DNA of 64,000 nucleotides from Vermamoeba vermiformis (lineage: Eukaryota > Tubulinea > Echinamoebida): positions 124,001-188,000 of the forward strand of contig JBEWZL010000013.1 in the NCBI GenBank assembly GCA_045837725.1, given 5' to 3'. A model generated the notes under the pieces. The model saw nothing but the letters and a program-made list of their open reading frames with translations, did no database searches and was not told the origin of the DNA. The stretch's first letter is position 1. Each line of letters begins with the position of its first letter. The position numbers and the translations under genes are program-made. Positions 23,177-35,328 of this stretch are shown here, one piece after another.

Positions 23177-24408
23177 TCTTCGGTCATCATTAAAGTCGTT
23201 GTAGTGCTTTGGTAATAAAAAATTAATTCTGATGAACCACGCCGACGCAAGCACCACAATACCACGAACTAAATAAATTGGTAAGAATTATCCTTAGATT
23301 GTACTGGACCGAATTGAAATTTCTAGAGGCGCCTAATGATTTATTTGGCACTCAAAATATGCTGACCAATAGCGTAATAGTTTTTGCCTCCAAAAATGGA
23401 AGGCATTCCTAGTGGCAATCTGAGGCTTGCCGCGTACAATTTATTCTAATGTATATTGCCTGTTGACGCGTTTCGTCTCATTTTTGTTGACTTAATCGTA
23501 CTAGATGCGATCAGTAGCGCATCTATCAAAAACGAGCGGGAACAGTGAAGTCGACGGTATCGTCGGCAACTGCTGAATGTGCTCAAGTACGAGCAGCAGA
23601 TTAAGAGGCTCAGTGAAGACATCTTGAGCTGCAGTGGGACCAGATTACGAATCAGCTACGAAGTTAATGACGATATAAGGACAGACAGTGTCAGTGAGGT
23701 TGATTCACTTGTTGAATGCAGTAGCGGTGATGTTGCTACCTGCCTCGCAGCAGACGATTAGAGATGCATGTTGGGTGATGTCGTTTAAGATTTTTGGGTT
23801 GTCGCCGTTGCCAGCGCGGAGGTCATCGACACCATGCTGCCATGCTAGTTCTAGTTACCTTGGCTTTGTGCGGGGTTGTTCGACGGAGTAATGCGATAGA
23901 TTAGATTGTTATTGACCGATAATAAAGATGTATCGCCGAATTTGGAAATAGGTTAGTTTTGTTTAGAAATTAGTGCCAGAGGTTGCTTTGTAACATGTAT
24001 CTTCAATAATAATGCACATCTAACGAGATCTTATTTTCTTACGATAATTGGGTTGTATCCGATCCTTCGTTGGATGTTTTGCTCCTTTGTAGTTATTTTA
24101 GGGCAATTTGCCACCTTTGTGAACAAAGCAGAGCAGATGTCAAAAAAAGGCACTATAATCGCAAGAACTTTAATTTCTGCCCGCGTTCAGGATTTGCAAG
24201 TTGTTACGACCTCGCAATATTTAGAAGGAATTACTACTTTTGGATTTCCTTATTTGGACGAACTGCAGTATTAACCGCAGTATTTCCGGCAATTCGGTGT
24301 TATCCTACTTTTTTCTTACTATTGCAAGCAGATTTCTAATTCAACCGAATGTGCGCAAGATTTAATGGAATTCGAATCGAGCCAAATTTCAATTTCCTCT
24401 CTTCGAAA
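23177..24408. other. Large divergent intergenic region
   Basis: 1.2 kb, the largest spacer in the window, between the membrane glycoprotein gene and the lyase gene. It contains a weak bZIP-like frame (see separate entry) followed by an AATAAA at about 23920. Apart from that and the two promoters, I see nothing clear. A 73-codon frame at 24053 is not convincing. Confidence 0.5.
23549..23761 (+). pseudogene. bZIP-like reading frame, possibly a decayed or mis-modelled small gene
   Basis: A 70-codon frame reads SRRYRRQLLNVLKYEQQIKR, then LSEDILSCSG and an acidic/serine tail ending CLAADD. Basic residues followed by hydrophobic heptads resemble a bZIP. Directly upstream in the same frame are IKNEREQ and then a TGA at 23546-23548. 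Ignoring that stop, the N-x7-R spacing of a bZIP basic region would be present. No in-frame ATG lies before it, and I found no intron that removes the stop. It may be a pseudogene, a non-ATG or misassembled gene, or chance. Confidence 0.25.
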
Positions 24409-27400
24409 ATGAGCAAGACCACGATAACGGCCATCGTCTTTTTAGCGTCACTGCTCACCGTAGTTTATGCCACAACTACGGTCACGAACCTAGCTTCAGC
24501 GGACACCTGCATCGATCCGTACAATGGGCAAAACGCCAAAGTAACGGTGTATCCGTTGTACCACGGCACACGCATTCCTATGATGAAATTCGACTTATCT
24601 GGCATACCTGCTGATGCCTACATTATAAGCGCCCAATTGAACTTAACCTTCGAGAGTTGGGGCACGGACTGGGGGTAAGCAATTAATTAATTTAATTCAA
24701 TCCATAAATTAATGTATTATTACAGAGGTCCTCAATCGATAAAGGTGTTCGATTATACCGTTCAAGACGTATGGACTGAATTTACCGAAGATGCTACATG
24801 GGATTCATCTGGAATTACTTCTTGGGGTAAATACTCATCTAATATTAAATCCGATCGTTGCTTGTAACTAATCTTTGCATTGTTAAGCTGCACTCGGTAT
24901 GAAGGATGCCGTCGATAAGAACACCATCTTAAACCGAGTGTTTTTGTTAAACGTTTTTAACGGCCAAAACTGGACTACCGTTGAAACACGAGAAAGCGTT
25001 CAAGGTACGTGATCCCTTTGCTAAATAAGTGCACTAGATCTAACTAGTCTAATTGCAGCGAGCATTGAGAACTCCCGCAACTGGGCTGGCTTTATGTTCA
25101 CAGCGTTCCAGTTCAGCGCATACATCTTCTCGCGCGAGAGTACCAATCCACCCACTCTAACGATCACGTGGGCTCAAGGCGTGCCTCGTGCTTCATTGCG
25201 TAAGTAATCCGGTCATCTATTTTATCGATGGGACTAACTGATCCGGATCGGACAGCCGATATCATCATCAAGTCCAGCGATGAGTGGAGCGCTGGTGGTA
25301 CTGTCTCTATTCCCTGCAGCAACAGCATCATCCCGCAGGGTACTACACCTGTGTACACTTGGACTCTCGTTTCAGCCCCTCCCGGCTCATCCCACGTGGT
25401 AGGTAAAGTCATCCATTGGCCACATCTGATACACATACCAACGGCTCTGATCTACAGGCGAAACTGTTGGCAGTGACGCGACTCTCAGTCTCACCGCAGA
25501 TGTTCCTGGCTTCTATCACGTGCGATTACGCATTGCCAAGAGCGACGACGCCAACGCGTTCACTGAAGCAGACAGCTACGTACAAGTCGGCATTAAGACC
25601 GAACGACCTAGGTAAGCTATAAGGGCAGTACCAGTACTTCGATCTCCGAACTAACGCATTCATCCAGAGTTCACATCTCTAAAGACTACGTCAATACTCA
25701 CATCAAGAACGCTAACTTGACTGCGCACCCGTACGTAGTATTAATTGAACTATAATCGATGTCTATATTTACCTTATTTGTTCCAGATGGCCCAAATTGC
25801 TCGGACTAGCAGCGAACAACGGATACTGGAGCTTTGCCTACGAAGAAATTTACACGCTGTTTATGTTGTGGCAAGCGACCGGTAATCAAGCTTACTGTCA
25901 ACAGGCTTGGGACAACTCCATTAAGCCTATCCTCTTCGTCAATGGTGATCCGAATCAAGGCTACTTAACTCTTGACGCTAAATTCGGAGGTGATTCTCAC
26001 TCCGCCGCGTTCATGGGAGGCCAGTACTTGGGAAATTTCCCTGTCGCTATCGATTGGGGCTTCGATTGCTTAAGCACCTTCCAAAAGGACTCAATCGTCG
26101 AGTGGGTGCATCACGAGACCGAATACATGCTTAGCAACGGATTCTTCGAAACTTACTTGAGAAATGACGGTAAGTCGCCTTTCATGAAGCAATCTACGGA
26201 TCGATTAATAATATGCCTGTAGGTGTCATCATTCTCTCTTCAATTTCTCGAGCATTCGCTGCTCTCTATGGTTATGATAACAACGTAAATCGCTTTGCTG
26301 AGCTCTACGTCAAGGGATGGGCCAAGCGTAAGTTTAAAACCTTTTCTGACTCTGACCATGCCACTGACACTCTAACAGTTAAGCGCGCGTGGGGCAAGAC
26401 TGGCAGGGGTGGTTCTTCAGGTGAAGGCAACGGTTACGGTCACTCGACTGCCAACTACTTGATCGTGGGTGCTCATGCTATGTAAGGAATTCAATACGAC
26501 ACTGAACTGCGTGCTAATGATTGTATATTAGGTGGACTGCAACTGGCGAGGACGTGTTTGAAGAGCTCGATTTCTTTAAGCAAAAGTTGATGTTTGACGC
26601 CTTCGGTCTTTGGCCCCGAACATTCGGCAACCCCAATGATGTACGTGTGACCTTTGAGACTCTCGTAACTGCCATATATTGACCATTACTATACAGCCCT
26701 ATGGCACCGCGCCCTATGGTTATCCCATGTGGGAGATGTCGGGCATTGGTGGTGACGGTCGCCGTAGTCTCGGTTGGATCAGTATCGCCATCAGACCAGT
26801 GGGCCAAGCGCTGCTGACACGTTACAAGGACACTGAAGAGGGCAACGCATTTGCCTATCTAGTGCGTCCTGTGCCTGATGAGTGGGACATTCACGAGCTG
26901 ATCTACCCCGTTGTTCGCAATACTCCCCAAGTACCGACAAAGCTGTCACACTATGCTGAGGGCATGGGCTATGTGTACATTAGATCCGATTGGACGCCAG
27001 ACAGCACGTGGTTTGCATTCTGGGCCGGTCCTCATGTTGACTTGCACCAACATTTGGATCAAGGAGCGTTCAATATCTACAAGCGCAGAGACTTGGCGAT
27101 TAAATCCGGCAGTTACGATTCTGGTGCTGCAACTTCTGACCACAGCGTTGCATATTACACTCGTACCATCTCAGCCAATGGCATCTTGATCATCGATCCT
27201 GAAGAGCAGTTCATGTAAGTTTTGTTTGACTCATTTATGAGCAAGTTTTTAATAAGTTTATCTTACCTAGGCACTTTATCGGAGGTCGTGGTTGCATGTC
27301 AAACAATGGTTGGAACGTTGCAGTGACCCTGAACAATGGTCTTTGCCCGCCCAACGACGGAGGTCAACGCACTTGCTCGCCATTGGCCATGTCTGTTGGC

Positions 27401-28405
27401 ACGGTGGAGTACTGGGAAAACAATTTCTACATTTACGACACTGCCAAGGTCACCAGCTTCTACGACTTTGAAGGTGTTGTTAGCATTGCATCGGATCTGA
27501 CCAACGCGTACAACAACCCGCTCTACACTACCACTTGGAACAAGCCTAAGGTGAATCAAGTGCTGCGCAAGACACTTTACATCCGCGATCTCGACATCTT
27601 CTTGGTGGGTGACGTGATCGAAGCTACGAACAGCACCTTCAGAAAGAAGACTCTGTTGCACGCCTTGCAAATGATCGAGATTGATACCGACGCCAACACA
27701 GTGATCGAGAATGAACGCAAAGGCATTGATCGCTACAGAAACGTCAAGTCCGGCAAGATTATCATGGACGACACCGACCCCAGCAATCCCAATCAAATCA
27801 CTTACGATCTTCGTTGGGGCAATTCCACGCTATTGTTCGAAACTGCATTTCCGTCAAAGTTCTCGTACAGACTGGTCGGAGGAAGAAATCCAGTTGAAGG
27901 CAGTTACGCTGACTTTTGGGTCGATGACTACGCTAAAGACGCATGGGGTGGTATTCAGTCGCGTTCTTCAGTCAACTACCCGGTCTCATATGCAATTGAG
28001 ACAGCTTATAATACCTTTGGACCTACTTATGTTGGCGGTTATGGTCGCTACAGATTGGAAGTCGAGGCCGAGACCAATGAGGCCACAGACTACTTTTTGA
28101 ACATCTACAGACCTACCGTTGACGGCATCAACAACGAGATCCCTGCGTACACCACGTTCGAGGACAGCAACTTCTTTGGCGTGGTGTTCAATGTGAACGG
28201 CAGAGAATACAAAGCCAAGTTCCCCAAGAACGGCGATGCGCCATTCGTCGGTGACGCGCCACCTACGATACCTGTTTCTGTGCCCGCTTCGCCCGGAACG
28301 AAGACGCCTGGTAGCAACACTCCTGGCAAGCAAACTATCAGCGCTGCTAGTTCTGTCGTAACTAGCCTCGCACTGGGCTTGGCTGCATTAGCCTTAGCTT
28401 GTTAA
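24409..28405 (+). CDS. Secreted, probably GPI-anchored heparinase II/III-like polysaccharide lyase
   Basis: About 1,100 residues in roughly 12 exons. A signal peptide (MSKTTITAIVFLASLLTVVYA) is the reason for choosing this ATG over the one at 24349. Next is a beta-sandwich resembling CBM96/DNRLRE domains (VTVYPLYHGTRIPMMKFDLS), a PKD-like segment (GSDATLSLTADVPGFYHVRL), and an alpha-toroid with WPKLLGLAANNGYWSFAYEE and GYGHSTANYLIVGAHAMW. The catalytic beta-sheet domain shows the family signature HQHLDQGAFNIYKRRDLAIK and HSVAYYTRTISANGILI. The last exon (27250-28405) is very long. The C-terminus (TPGKQTISAAS, then a hydrophobic tail VVTSLALGLAALALAC) fits a GPI signal. It probably cleaves uronate-containing polysaccharides of bacterial or algal prey outside the cell; the substrate is inferred. 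Confidence 0.85.
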
Positions 28406-28506
28406 ATAAACTTATTTTCAGCGCAAATATATGAGCTGCTAGTCAAACTTATCTTTATGTTTACCTTAACGGATCAAGATCCAGATGCAAGCTGAAGAAG
28501 TCCAGT
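28406..28506. other. Convergent spacer
   Basis: 101 bp. The lyase stop codon overlaps a TTAAATAAA signal, so its 3' UTR must be very short. Confidence 0.5.
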
Positions 28507-31500
28507 CTAGTTCAACTTTGCGAGTAAAGAAGTGACTACTGGCAGCGATTCCACCACCTCTTCATCCCCTTTCTCAACGTATATAAGAGTGGCTTCCATT
28601 CCCTTTCTCAAGTTCTCCTTGATCTCGCTGTTCGCCAACAGATCGGGTCTACAACAAAAAGTTAGCGGACTTACAAATGCGCTTAATAATATACCTCTTG
28701 GCGATAATCTGGTCTAATCTTTTTAGAGTTTTAGCAACTTCTTCCCAGTCTCCATCAACGGCTGAAGGGAAGCAAGTCGAAATGAAGGCGAATTTTTCGT
28801 TGAGGTTAGGTACTTGGGCTTCACAATAGTATATGACGTTCATATATGCCACTATTGTATCATTAGTAATTATAGTACGAAGTACTTCGACTTACTAAGT
28901 GCGTTGTCGTAGACCAAGGGTCGTGTCGTGCGGTACTCTGGGGTCAATTTTTGTTCAATCCAATTGATCAATTCTGTCCATCAGTGCCGTTAATATACAG
29001 TACTGGGCACCTATAGTATACTTACGAATGAAGTCATCTCCAGTTGGCAATGTGCTCGGACACAGCTCCATCGCAACACCTAGGGTGTCGTTGTGTCAGA
29101 AAATTGTCATTAGGCTTAATTGATCATACCGTAATGATTAACAACCGCTTGTTGAATATAACGCGAGTCATTATTGAAGAAATTTGCCAAGAAATCGAGC
29201 AAGGGTTTCTGTTTTTTTGGTGTTAGATCCGGTCATGAGTTGTCGAATGAACTTACAGCACTCAAGGCGAAGTGAGCAGCGAACGTTTCACAAGCAATAG
29301 CAACTATGCATAGGTCCAACCATCGTTCTTCAGGGTCCTCAGAGTCCTCAGGGTCCGATTTATCTTCATCAAAGGGGTCGACGACAGTGTCCAGCAAAAA
29401 ATTAACAAAGACACTAAAGCCCGGTTTTTGACAGAAGAGGTCCTTATTAGGAATGTGCTTGCATATTGTCGAGAAATAGTATATGACCTAAAACAGTATA
29501 AGCATTAAATTAGTCAACGAAAGGTGGATTCGCTCAGTAAATTCAAATTTCCAATAAGAATTAAACTAAATAGCGATATTAAGAAACGGTTCATTTAAAG
29601 GTACCAACGGTTTCAATATGAGATGTAAGAGTTCCTACTTACTTCAGCTCCAAAGCCTCGTTTTTCGTCGAACGGACTGTCTGTTACACCGAATGTCATA
29701 ACGCCAGCAGGAATCATCGCCATTAGTTCATTAGTAAAATTTGAATTGAACAGTAATTCTGGTGCTAAAGTAAGCACATGCGACACAACCTGAAAAAGTA
29801 AGATTTGTAAGTAAGCTGGATCCGAGCTCGAGCTTTGTTCGTTAAGATTCAGTACCTTATTGAACGCTCTAAAAACGTGTTCTTTGGTTTTAATATCAAA
29901 GGTAACCTCGTTGATGATTGTTTCGGACATTTGTCGCAAGCGAATGACTTCTGCGAAGTTCTGTTTTGCCCGCTCAGATGTGGTGAGGTCATGTCGCGTG
30001 ATGAGCTCCGAGAACGCATCAGAGCAAATCATAATAAAATCTAAGCTAGTTAGAACGCTTATAGGTGTACCTGAGACGTACCTGGGGTGGTTTGACTCTG
30101 ATAAAAACGTTTCCCAAAGGAGATCTCGCATTTGAGCGAGGTAGGGCTGCAATATCTCGTTGTCCACGTGCAGCAATAGTCTCCACATAGCTGACAGTGC
30201 CGATTTCTTTGCTTCAACACTACTGTTGAGGCCTCCACGCTAAATCAACGAGATAAAAATGAGTTCAGATCTACGAGGGACACGTGTCAAAAGTGTCACT
30301 CTAACTTACTCCCAATACGTAATCCAGCTGTCTATCCTTTTGATGAGGTACATCATCGTCGCCTAGAAGTAAAGTACATTAGATTCACTGAACGAATCAT
30401 TCATGAATGATCGTACCACTGTCCATTTCGTCCGAAAAGGCGATGACATCCGCCGATGCTTTTTCCATTAAGATTGGAAAGATGATTGGAAGGAATGGCG
30501 CAAAGTTGTTGCCAAGCGAGCTCACGGCAAACTCCGTCAACTTAATCACCAAGCTTTCATTCGCTTCTCTGTCATTCTTAAAGTCTTCCACTGCCTGGGC
30601 GTACAATTCAGACACGTCAGTGGCAATGCTCGCTTTGTTCGTCGCGCTCAACACTGCGCCTATTCTGCCTAGTGTCTCCATGACCGAGTCACGTGTCATT
30701 TTGTCACCAGTGGCAAGCAGTTTTTTGAACTGTTTCAGTGCCGACTCCTTGTACTACCCGCCAAAAGGTTATTATCGAAGTTAATATACTTTAATCATTC
30801 CTACCTTCAAGAACGTATTGTCGGATATCATGAGCAATGCACAGATCGCAAAAATAGCCTCGTGTCGCTTAGCAGAATTGTCGTCGCTAATCACGTACAA
30901 CTTCTCCAACAAGGGCTGTAAATACGGCTCTAATTTTGTCTCGTCGTCAACGTGTTCACAGTAGCGAGTAATGAACGAGCAGACTAAGAATTTGATCCTG
31001 CAAATAAACTTTGTAAAATTGTACTAACATCGAAAGATCCATGGATCCGCGTACCTCATACTCGGGGAATCAATTAACTTTAATATAATTGGTAGAATTT
31101 GCGCAGCGTAATCTTCGGCAATTTTCATCTGTGTCAATTAATGAGCGACGATTCATCGGATCCGAACTGTTTTGTTAAACTTACTTCTGTTTCCTCGCTA
31201 AGATAGGAAGGCAAAGTGGACAAATAATGGAGCGATGATATGGTCATTTCTCGGTCTTCTGATACTTGGAAATAAGGGAAGAAGTATCTAGAGTTGCATA
31301 AGTGTTAATCCAAAGTGACGTGTGAAAATTTTATGACACGTGTCATGATCGGATCCGAATGTCAATTTTTGAATTGTCCCACAAGCAGAAAAAAGTAATA
31401 GATTTAATGACACGTGTCAAACATCGAATACTTACGTTGCCATAAAGTTAGGCAAGTTCTGCACTATCGCACTAGCACATCCTTCAGCAATTGCATTGAT

Positions 31501-32972
31501 GATGCTAAGGATTGTTATCGGCCTTCGCGGCGACGGTTCAATGGACTTGAAAGCCGCTTCAAAAGTTTGGAATGCTCTTCTAGCAAAGGGTTCTAAAGGA
31601 GTTACATATTAAGCCCATTCATTCATATGAATGTTTTAAGCCTTACTTAGTGACATGCTCAAGTAGTTAAACGACTCTTCAATTTCATGCGTTGGCGAGT
31701 CACTTTCGGGGTCAAAGTCCTCGCTCAAGAATTTTTGCTAGCAATCTTGTCAGGACCAATAGAATAGCAATAGTAGGTCTATTTCAAATGACTTACCCAT
31801 GCCTCGCCAAGCGGTACTTCATGAAGGTACTTTGTCATCGCTCGGATGAAGTTGCCCAAGTACATCCAGTACCAATCGACTTCTTCCAAATAATCGGTCT
31901 TGTGCCACTCCAAGAACAATTCAGCGCAAGACAGCAAGTGTTGTGAGACTACATCAATAGGCACTTCTTTCTTAATCGCCAATTCGCAGAACTTTTCGGT
32001 TACTTTAGCAACGCTGAAGATCAAGGTAAGAATAATGTTTCATGAGCTGAATAAATGTAACGTACCGTTGCGGAAGTTCTTTAAAAATACAAGGTGCAAT
32101 AAATTCACGATAACGCCGCAAAAAACTGCTGGCAAAGTTGAGGTACTTCACACGCGAGACGTTCACTTGGGACAGGATGTGGAGCTCCAGCTCCAAATGA
32201 AAATTCGCTAAATGCATTAAATTTGCTCTTACAAAGGATGCTCGTGACTCTTCAAAGCCTTCGACCAATTGTCGCACCATCTCATCGAGCGCAGTGTCAA
32301 GTTTTTTGGTGAAAGTGCCCAGATCTCTGATCGACAAAAATCCGTCTGAAAAAAGACTCTTATTGTTACTTCCTACGCCTTTAGTCTTCTTCTTTCTGAG
32401 TTCTTGCATCCAGCTCGGAACACGATTGTTTTTCTTCTCTGGTGTAAAGTACTGGATCGCACTTTCAGCCTTCTCGCCCAGATCTCTGTTTCAACGCTGA
32501 TTAAGTGCCGTTGTATTATGTTAAATACTAACCTTAGTAAATATACTTTGCGCCAATCAACTCGACGTTCTTTGTCGGCACCTTGATGGATGAAAGTGTC
32601 AGTCCTGCAGGATCTGGACTTTCAGTGACAACGGCTTACCTCCTTCGCGCATAGGAATAAGCCAATTCTTCGCGTAGTCCTTTTCAGTTGGCAAAACCTC
32701 CCATCTTGTCAAGCAGAACTGTCGCCAAAGCTCGTTGTTAACGCTCATCTGGCTCCATTTTTTGCAAACTTCCGCGAAATTATCTTTAAATAATTTTAGA
32801 AATTAGTGTAAGGAATAACAAACTATAATTTGAACGAAATCATGTTATTTATTTTACTAAAATTTAAAAAAATTGGCGGACAGAAAGTCTTACGTAATTC
32901 AAATGGATCCAACGCGGCGAAGAATGAAAAGAGCACTTCCGTGGGCCAAGAATTAATGTCAAACGAGTTCAT
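28507..32972 (-). CDS. F-box protein fused to importin-5-like HEAT repeats
   Basis: About 1,130 residues in some 17 exons that join in frame. The N-terminus is an F-box (SWPTEVLFSFFAALDPFELR, NFAEVCKKWSQMSVNNELWR, QFCLTRWEVLP). A linker and helical region follow (LDTALDEMVRQLVEGFEESR, VDWYWMYLGNFIRAMTKYLH). From about nt 31600 on, HEAT repeats align with the middle and C-terminal parts of importin-5/Kap121 (TRDSVMETLGRIGAVLS, FLPIIFPILMEKASADV, the acidic loop FSDEMDSGDDDVP, GLNSSVEAKKSALSAMWRLL, AVVNHYGVAMELCPS). The end matches the last importin helices (VAYMNVIYYCEAQVPNLNEK). The usual importin N-terminal Ran-binding repeats are replaced by the F-box part. It may present cargo to an SCF ligase or localise one; that is inference. 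Introns hold three copies of the window's palindrome. Confidence 0.8.
30278..30289. repeat. Intronic palindrome, one mismatch (GGACACGTGTCA)
   Basis: Lies in an intron of the F-box/importin gene, just 5' (in gene sense) of the exon beginning RGGLNSSVEAKK. It differs from TGACACGTGTCA at one base. Confidence 0.7.
31334..31345. repeat. Intronic palindrome TGACACGTGTCA
   Basis: Exact copy, extended to a 14-bp palindrome by flanking A and T. It shares a 150-nt intron of the F-box/importin gene with the copy at 31408. Confidence 0.8.
31408..31419. repeat. Intronic palindrome TGACACGTGTCA
   Basis: Exact copy, near the donor end of the same F-box/importin intron as the 31334 copy. Confidence 0.8.
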
Positions 32973-33108
32973 GTCTGGCGTGATAAGTAAGAATTGTTAG
33001 ACTGACTGGACGACAGTAGCAAAAAATCTTTTTGAGGCCTGGAGAATCACAAAAAGCTATTTAGTTATTACGAAGACCCTTATATATTATAACTTTAAAC
33101 TTACTTTA
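32973..33108. other. Short spacer between tandem minus-strand genes
   Basis: 136 bp between the STN1 stop and the F-box/importin start. It must carry the latter's promoter. Confidence 0.4.
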
Positions 33109-33925
33109 TCAATTTGAATGCAGGCACGGTGCGTTCTTTCGGCGCCAAGATCCAAATTTACTCAAACGCGACTCGGTTTCGAGTTTGTAGAGTTCCTTTT
33201 GTCCCATATTACTATTATGAAGTCTTTCTGCTGTATTTTAAGGTGATTTTTTTGTATTTGTACGAGTTCATGTCCGGCAACTGTTTGTACACTGAATCCG
33301 TCAACTTCATCACTTGAAGCCAATGCAGTGGCTCTTCATTCGGATCAGTAACGCCCCCTAATATAATATTTGATAATTAATCCGGCTTTGATGTTGAATT
33401 AACCACTAATTTAGTTTTACGTCCGATCAACAGCTGGATCGGATTCAAATCAGATCGTAGTAAGTAGAAAGCTATGATAACGTACTCATTCGATATATAG
33501 TGATCTCTCGTTGATGATAGTAATGTATTCTACCACGGATAACAACAAAGTCGCCTACTTCGAAGAGATCCGTCGCTGGATTATTGTTGTTCCATTTATT
33601 GCATAGAATGACACCTGTGCCATCATCAACTGGTATTACGTTAATATATATGCCTTAGTGTATTTTATAATAGAACGTACTCCACATCTTGCTTTTATCA
33701 ACGTAGCCCCGCAGATCGACAATAATTCCTGCGATCTCAACTCGCGCAACTGGGTGTCCGTAATAATTGATTATGTCTGGTTATTATTGAACACATTAGC
33801 AATGTTATATAACTGTGTATATTATTCGTACTGTTGAAGTCGTAATACTGTGGTGCTTGCAAAAGTGCGCGGATCGACAATTTAACTGAAGCGTAAAGCA
33901 CTGGATCGAGCGTCCACTGCGTCAT
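33109..33925 (-). CDS. STN1: STN1-like CST complex subunit (OB fold)
   Basis: 176 residues in five exons: 33925-33832, 33776-33681, 33629-33486, 33357-33264 and 33211-33109. An in-frame ATG at 33970 would add 15 residues; the start at 33925 is preferred because MTQWTLDPVLYASVKLSIRA aligns with the family N-terminus (LDPVFLAFAKLYI). OB-fold landmarks are NYYGHPVARVEIAGIIVDLR, IDDGTGVILCNKW, VGDFVVIRGRIHYYHQREIT and TDPNEEPLHWLQVMKL. STN1 works with CTC1 and TEN1 in telomere C-strand fill-in with pol-alpha primase. The protein stops soon after the OB fold, so the winged-helix half of animal STN1 seems absent, as in some plant and protist forms. The 126-nt intron (33485-33360) was placed by phase. 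Confidence 0.85.
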
Positions 33926-34439
33926 CGGTAATAATTTTATGCGTATCCTTATTATTAGTATGGTTATCATTGTTTGTCTTGTCTCCTTTCTCCATTTTTG
34001 ATTGTGGATCCCGCCTAAAAAAAATAAATGGTTATATTAGGCATTAATTTCGATTTAAATATTATTATTAATGCTTATTGTTGAAATTTAATAATTTTCT
34101 AGCCACCAAACAGAAAAATAAGCAAATACAGGTGAGATCAAATGGTGTCGTACCTCGATCAGGAACTTGCGTGTTTAAATCGTCATGATGCACATATGTA
34201 TAGCTGTACTGTATTGTTTATAGCAAAATTAAAATATCTTCTGTGCTCTTACAGGCAGGTGGCAGCATCAAAATCAAATCCAAAAAAAAATTCGACTCGA
34301 GACACACAAGAGCCATCAACCAAGCCTCCTTTAGTTTCCTTTCGCAGGCTCGCTCCTTATCCTGTACAGCACTTTGTATATTTCTTGTATATATTCTCTT
34401 TCACTGTAAATAGCCTCACTCCACTTCCAAATCTCAATA
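33926..34439. other. Divergent intergenic region (STN1 / Yippee)
   Basis: 514 bp. A 111-codon plus-strand frame at 34142 has no family resemblance and overlaps the Yippee start in another frame, so I do not call it. This region probably holds both promoters and a leader exon or UTR of the Yippee gene. Confidence 0.4.
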
Positions 34440-34973
34440 ATGGGTCGCTTGTTCTTGAATTATCTTTCTGGCAATAAGGTCTATGTGTGCAGCACTTGCG
34501 AGTCGCATTTTACAACCTATGACGATATCGTCTCGAAGGTAAACTCAGGATCAATCCGACAGATTTGCAAATACTAAATTCAAACGCAGGCTTTTCAAGG
34601 TCGACATGGAAAAGCATATCTATTCCGTGGAGTGTGAGTAATATTTGAATTTTTCTGGCATAAACTTAGCTATCAAGAGAAAAGTTTTTAAATATTCAAA
34701 TTTCTAGGGTGAATGTGACCGCAGGACCGATTGAGAAGAGAAATCTTCGAACGGGAATGCACCAAGTTGCAGACATATATTGCAATCAATGCCAGGAGAT
34801 TGTCGGCTGGAAATACGTGAGTTTAATTTTCCTCATCGGGATTCACGAAATAATTTTGGGGTCTAATAATTGCTCTATTACAGGAGATTGCCTATGAAGA
34901 AAGTCAAAAATATAAAGAAGGCAAATTCATCATCGAAAAGGCTAAGCTGAAGCGTGCAAGCAATTGGGCTTAG
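34440..34973 (+). CDS. Yippee-like zinc-binding protein
   Basis: 113 residues in four exons: 34440-34538, 34590-34633, 34708-34816 and 34884-34973. It is close to the whole length of the family. Typical blocks are [57 protein letters not shown] and the end [19 protein letters not shown]. The zinc site is CxxC (CSTC) plus CxxC (CNQC) about 52 residues apart. Yippee domains share the beta-tent fold of cereblon and Mis18; YPEL proteins are linked to cell division, and YPEL5 to the GID/CTLH ubiquitin ligase. Which subtype this is cannot be told by eye. Confidence 0.95.
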
Positions 34974-35328
34974 TTCATCCGCCGTTCAAACCTTTCTTAT
35001 CCTTGTACCATAGTGTTTCATAGTTAATTTTCTATCAATATGCATATAATATCCGAATTTCTCATCGAAATCAAAGGCAATACGCTCACAACTCCAATTC
35101 GGCCCAACTGGATTTTGTAAATCTCCCGTGCAGCGTTTTTGATGATTCGATATTCATTCGATTTGTTAATAAATACTCTTTTAGCAGGTTAGTAGCATTA
35201 CGCATATTTATTTGGCTCAGATTGCGCGACATTCACAAATCTTGCATCCGCTACGCTGTTCGTTGCCCTTGGTGCTTGTCAATATGAATCTATCTATTTA
35301 TCTAACCTTTGAAACTATAATTACATAT
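34974..35328. other. Convergent intergenic region
   Basis: 355 bp between the Yippee 3' end and the secreted-protein 3' end. AT-rich. No ORF, RNA gene or repeat stands out. Confidence 0.4.

Noticed and set aside
27299-27796. 165-codon frame antisense to the lyase
   Set aside because: Lies wholly within the long last exon of the lyase, with no start context, splice signals or family resemblance.
34142-34477. 111-codon plus-strand frame upstream of Yippee
   Set aside because: No resemblance to a known protein, odd composition, and it overlaps the true Yippee start in another frame.
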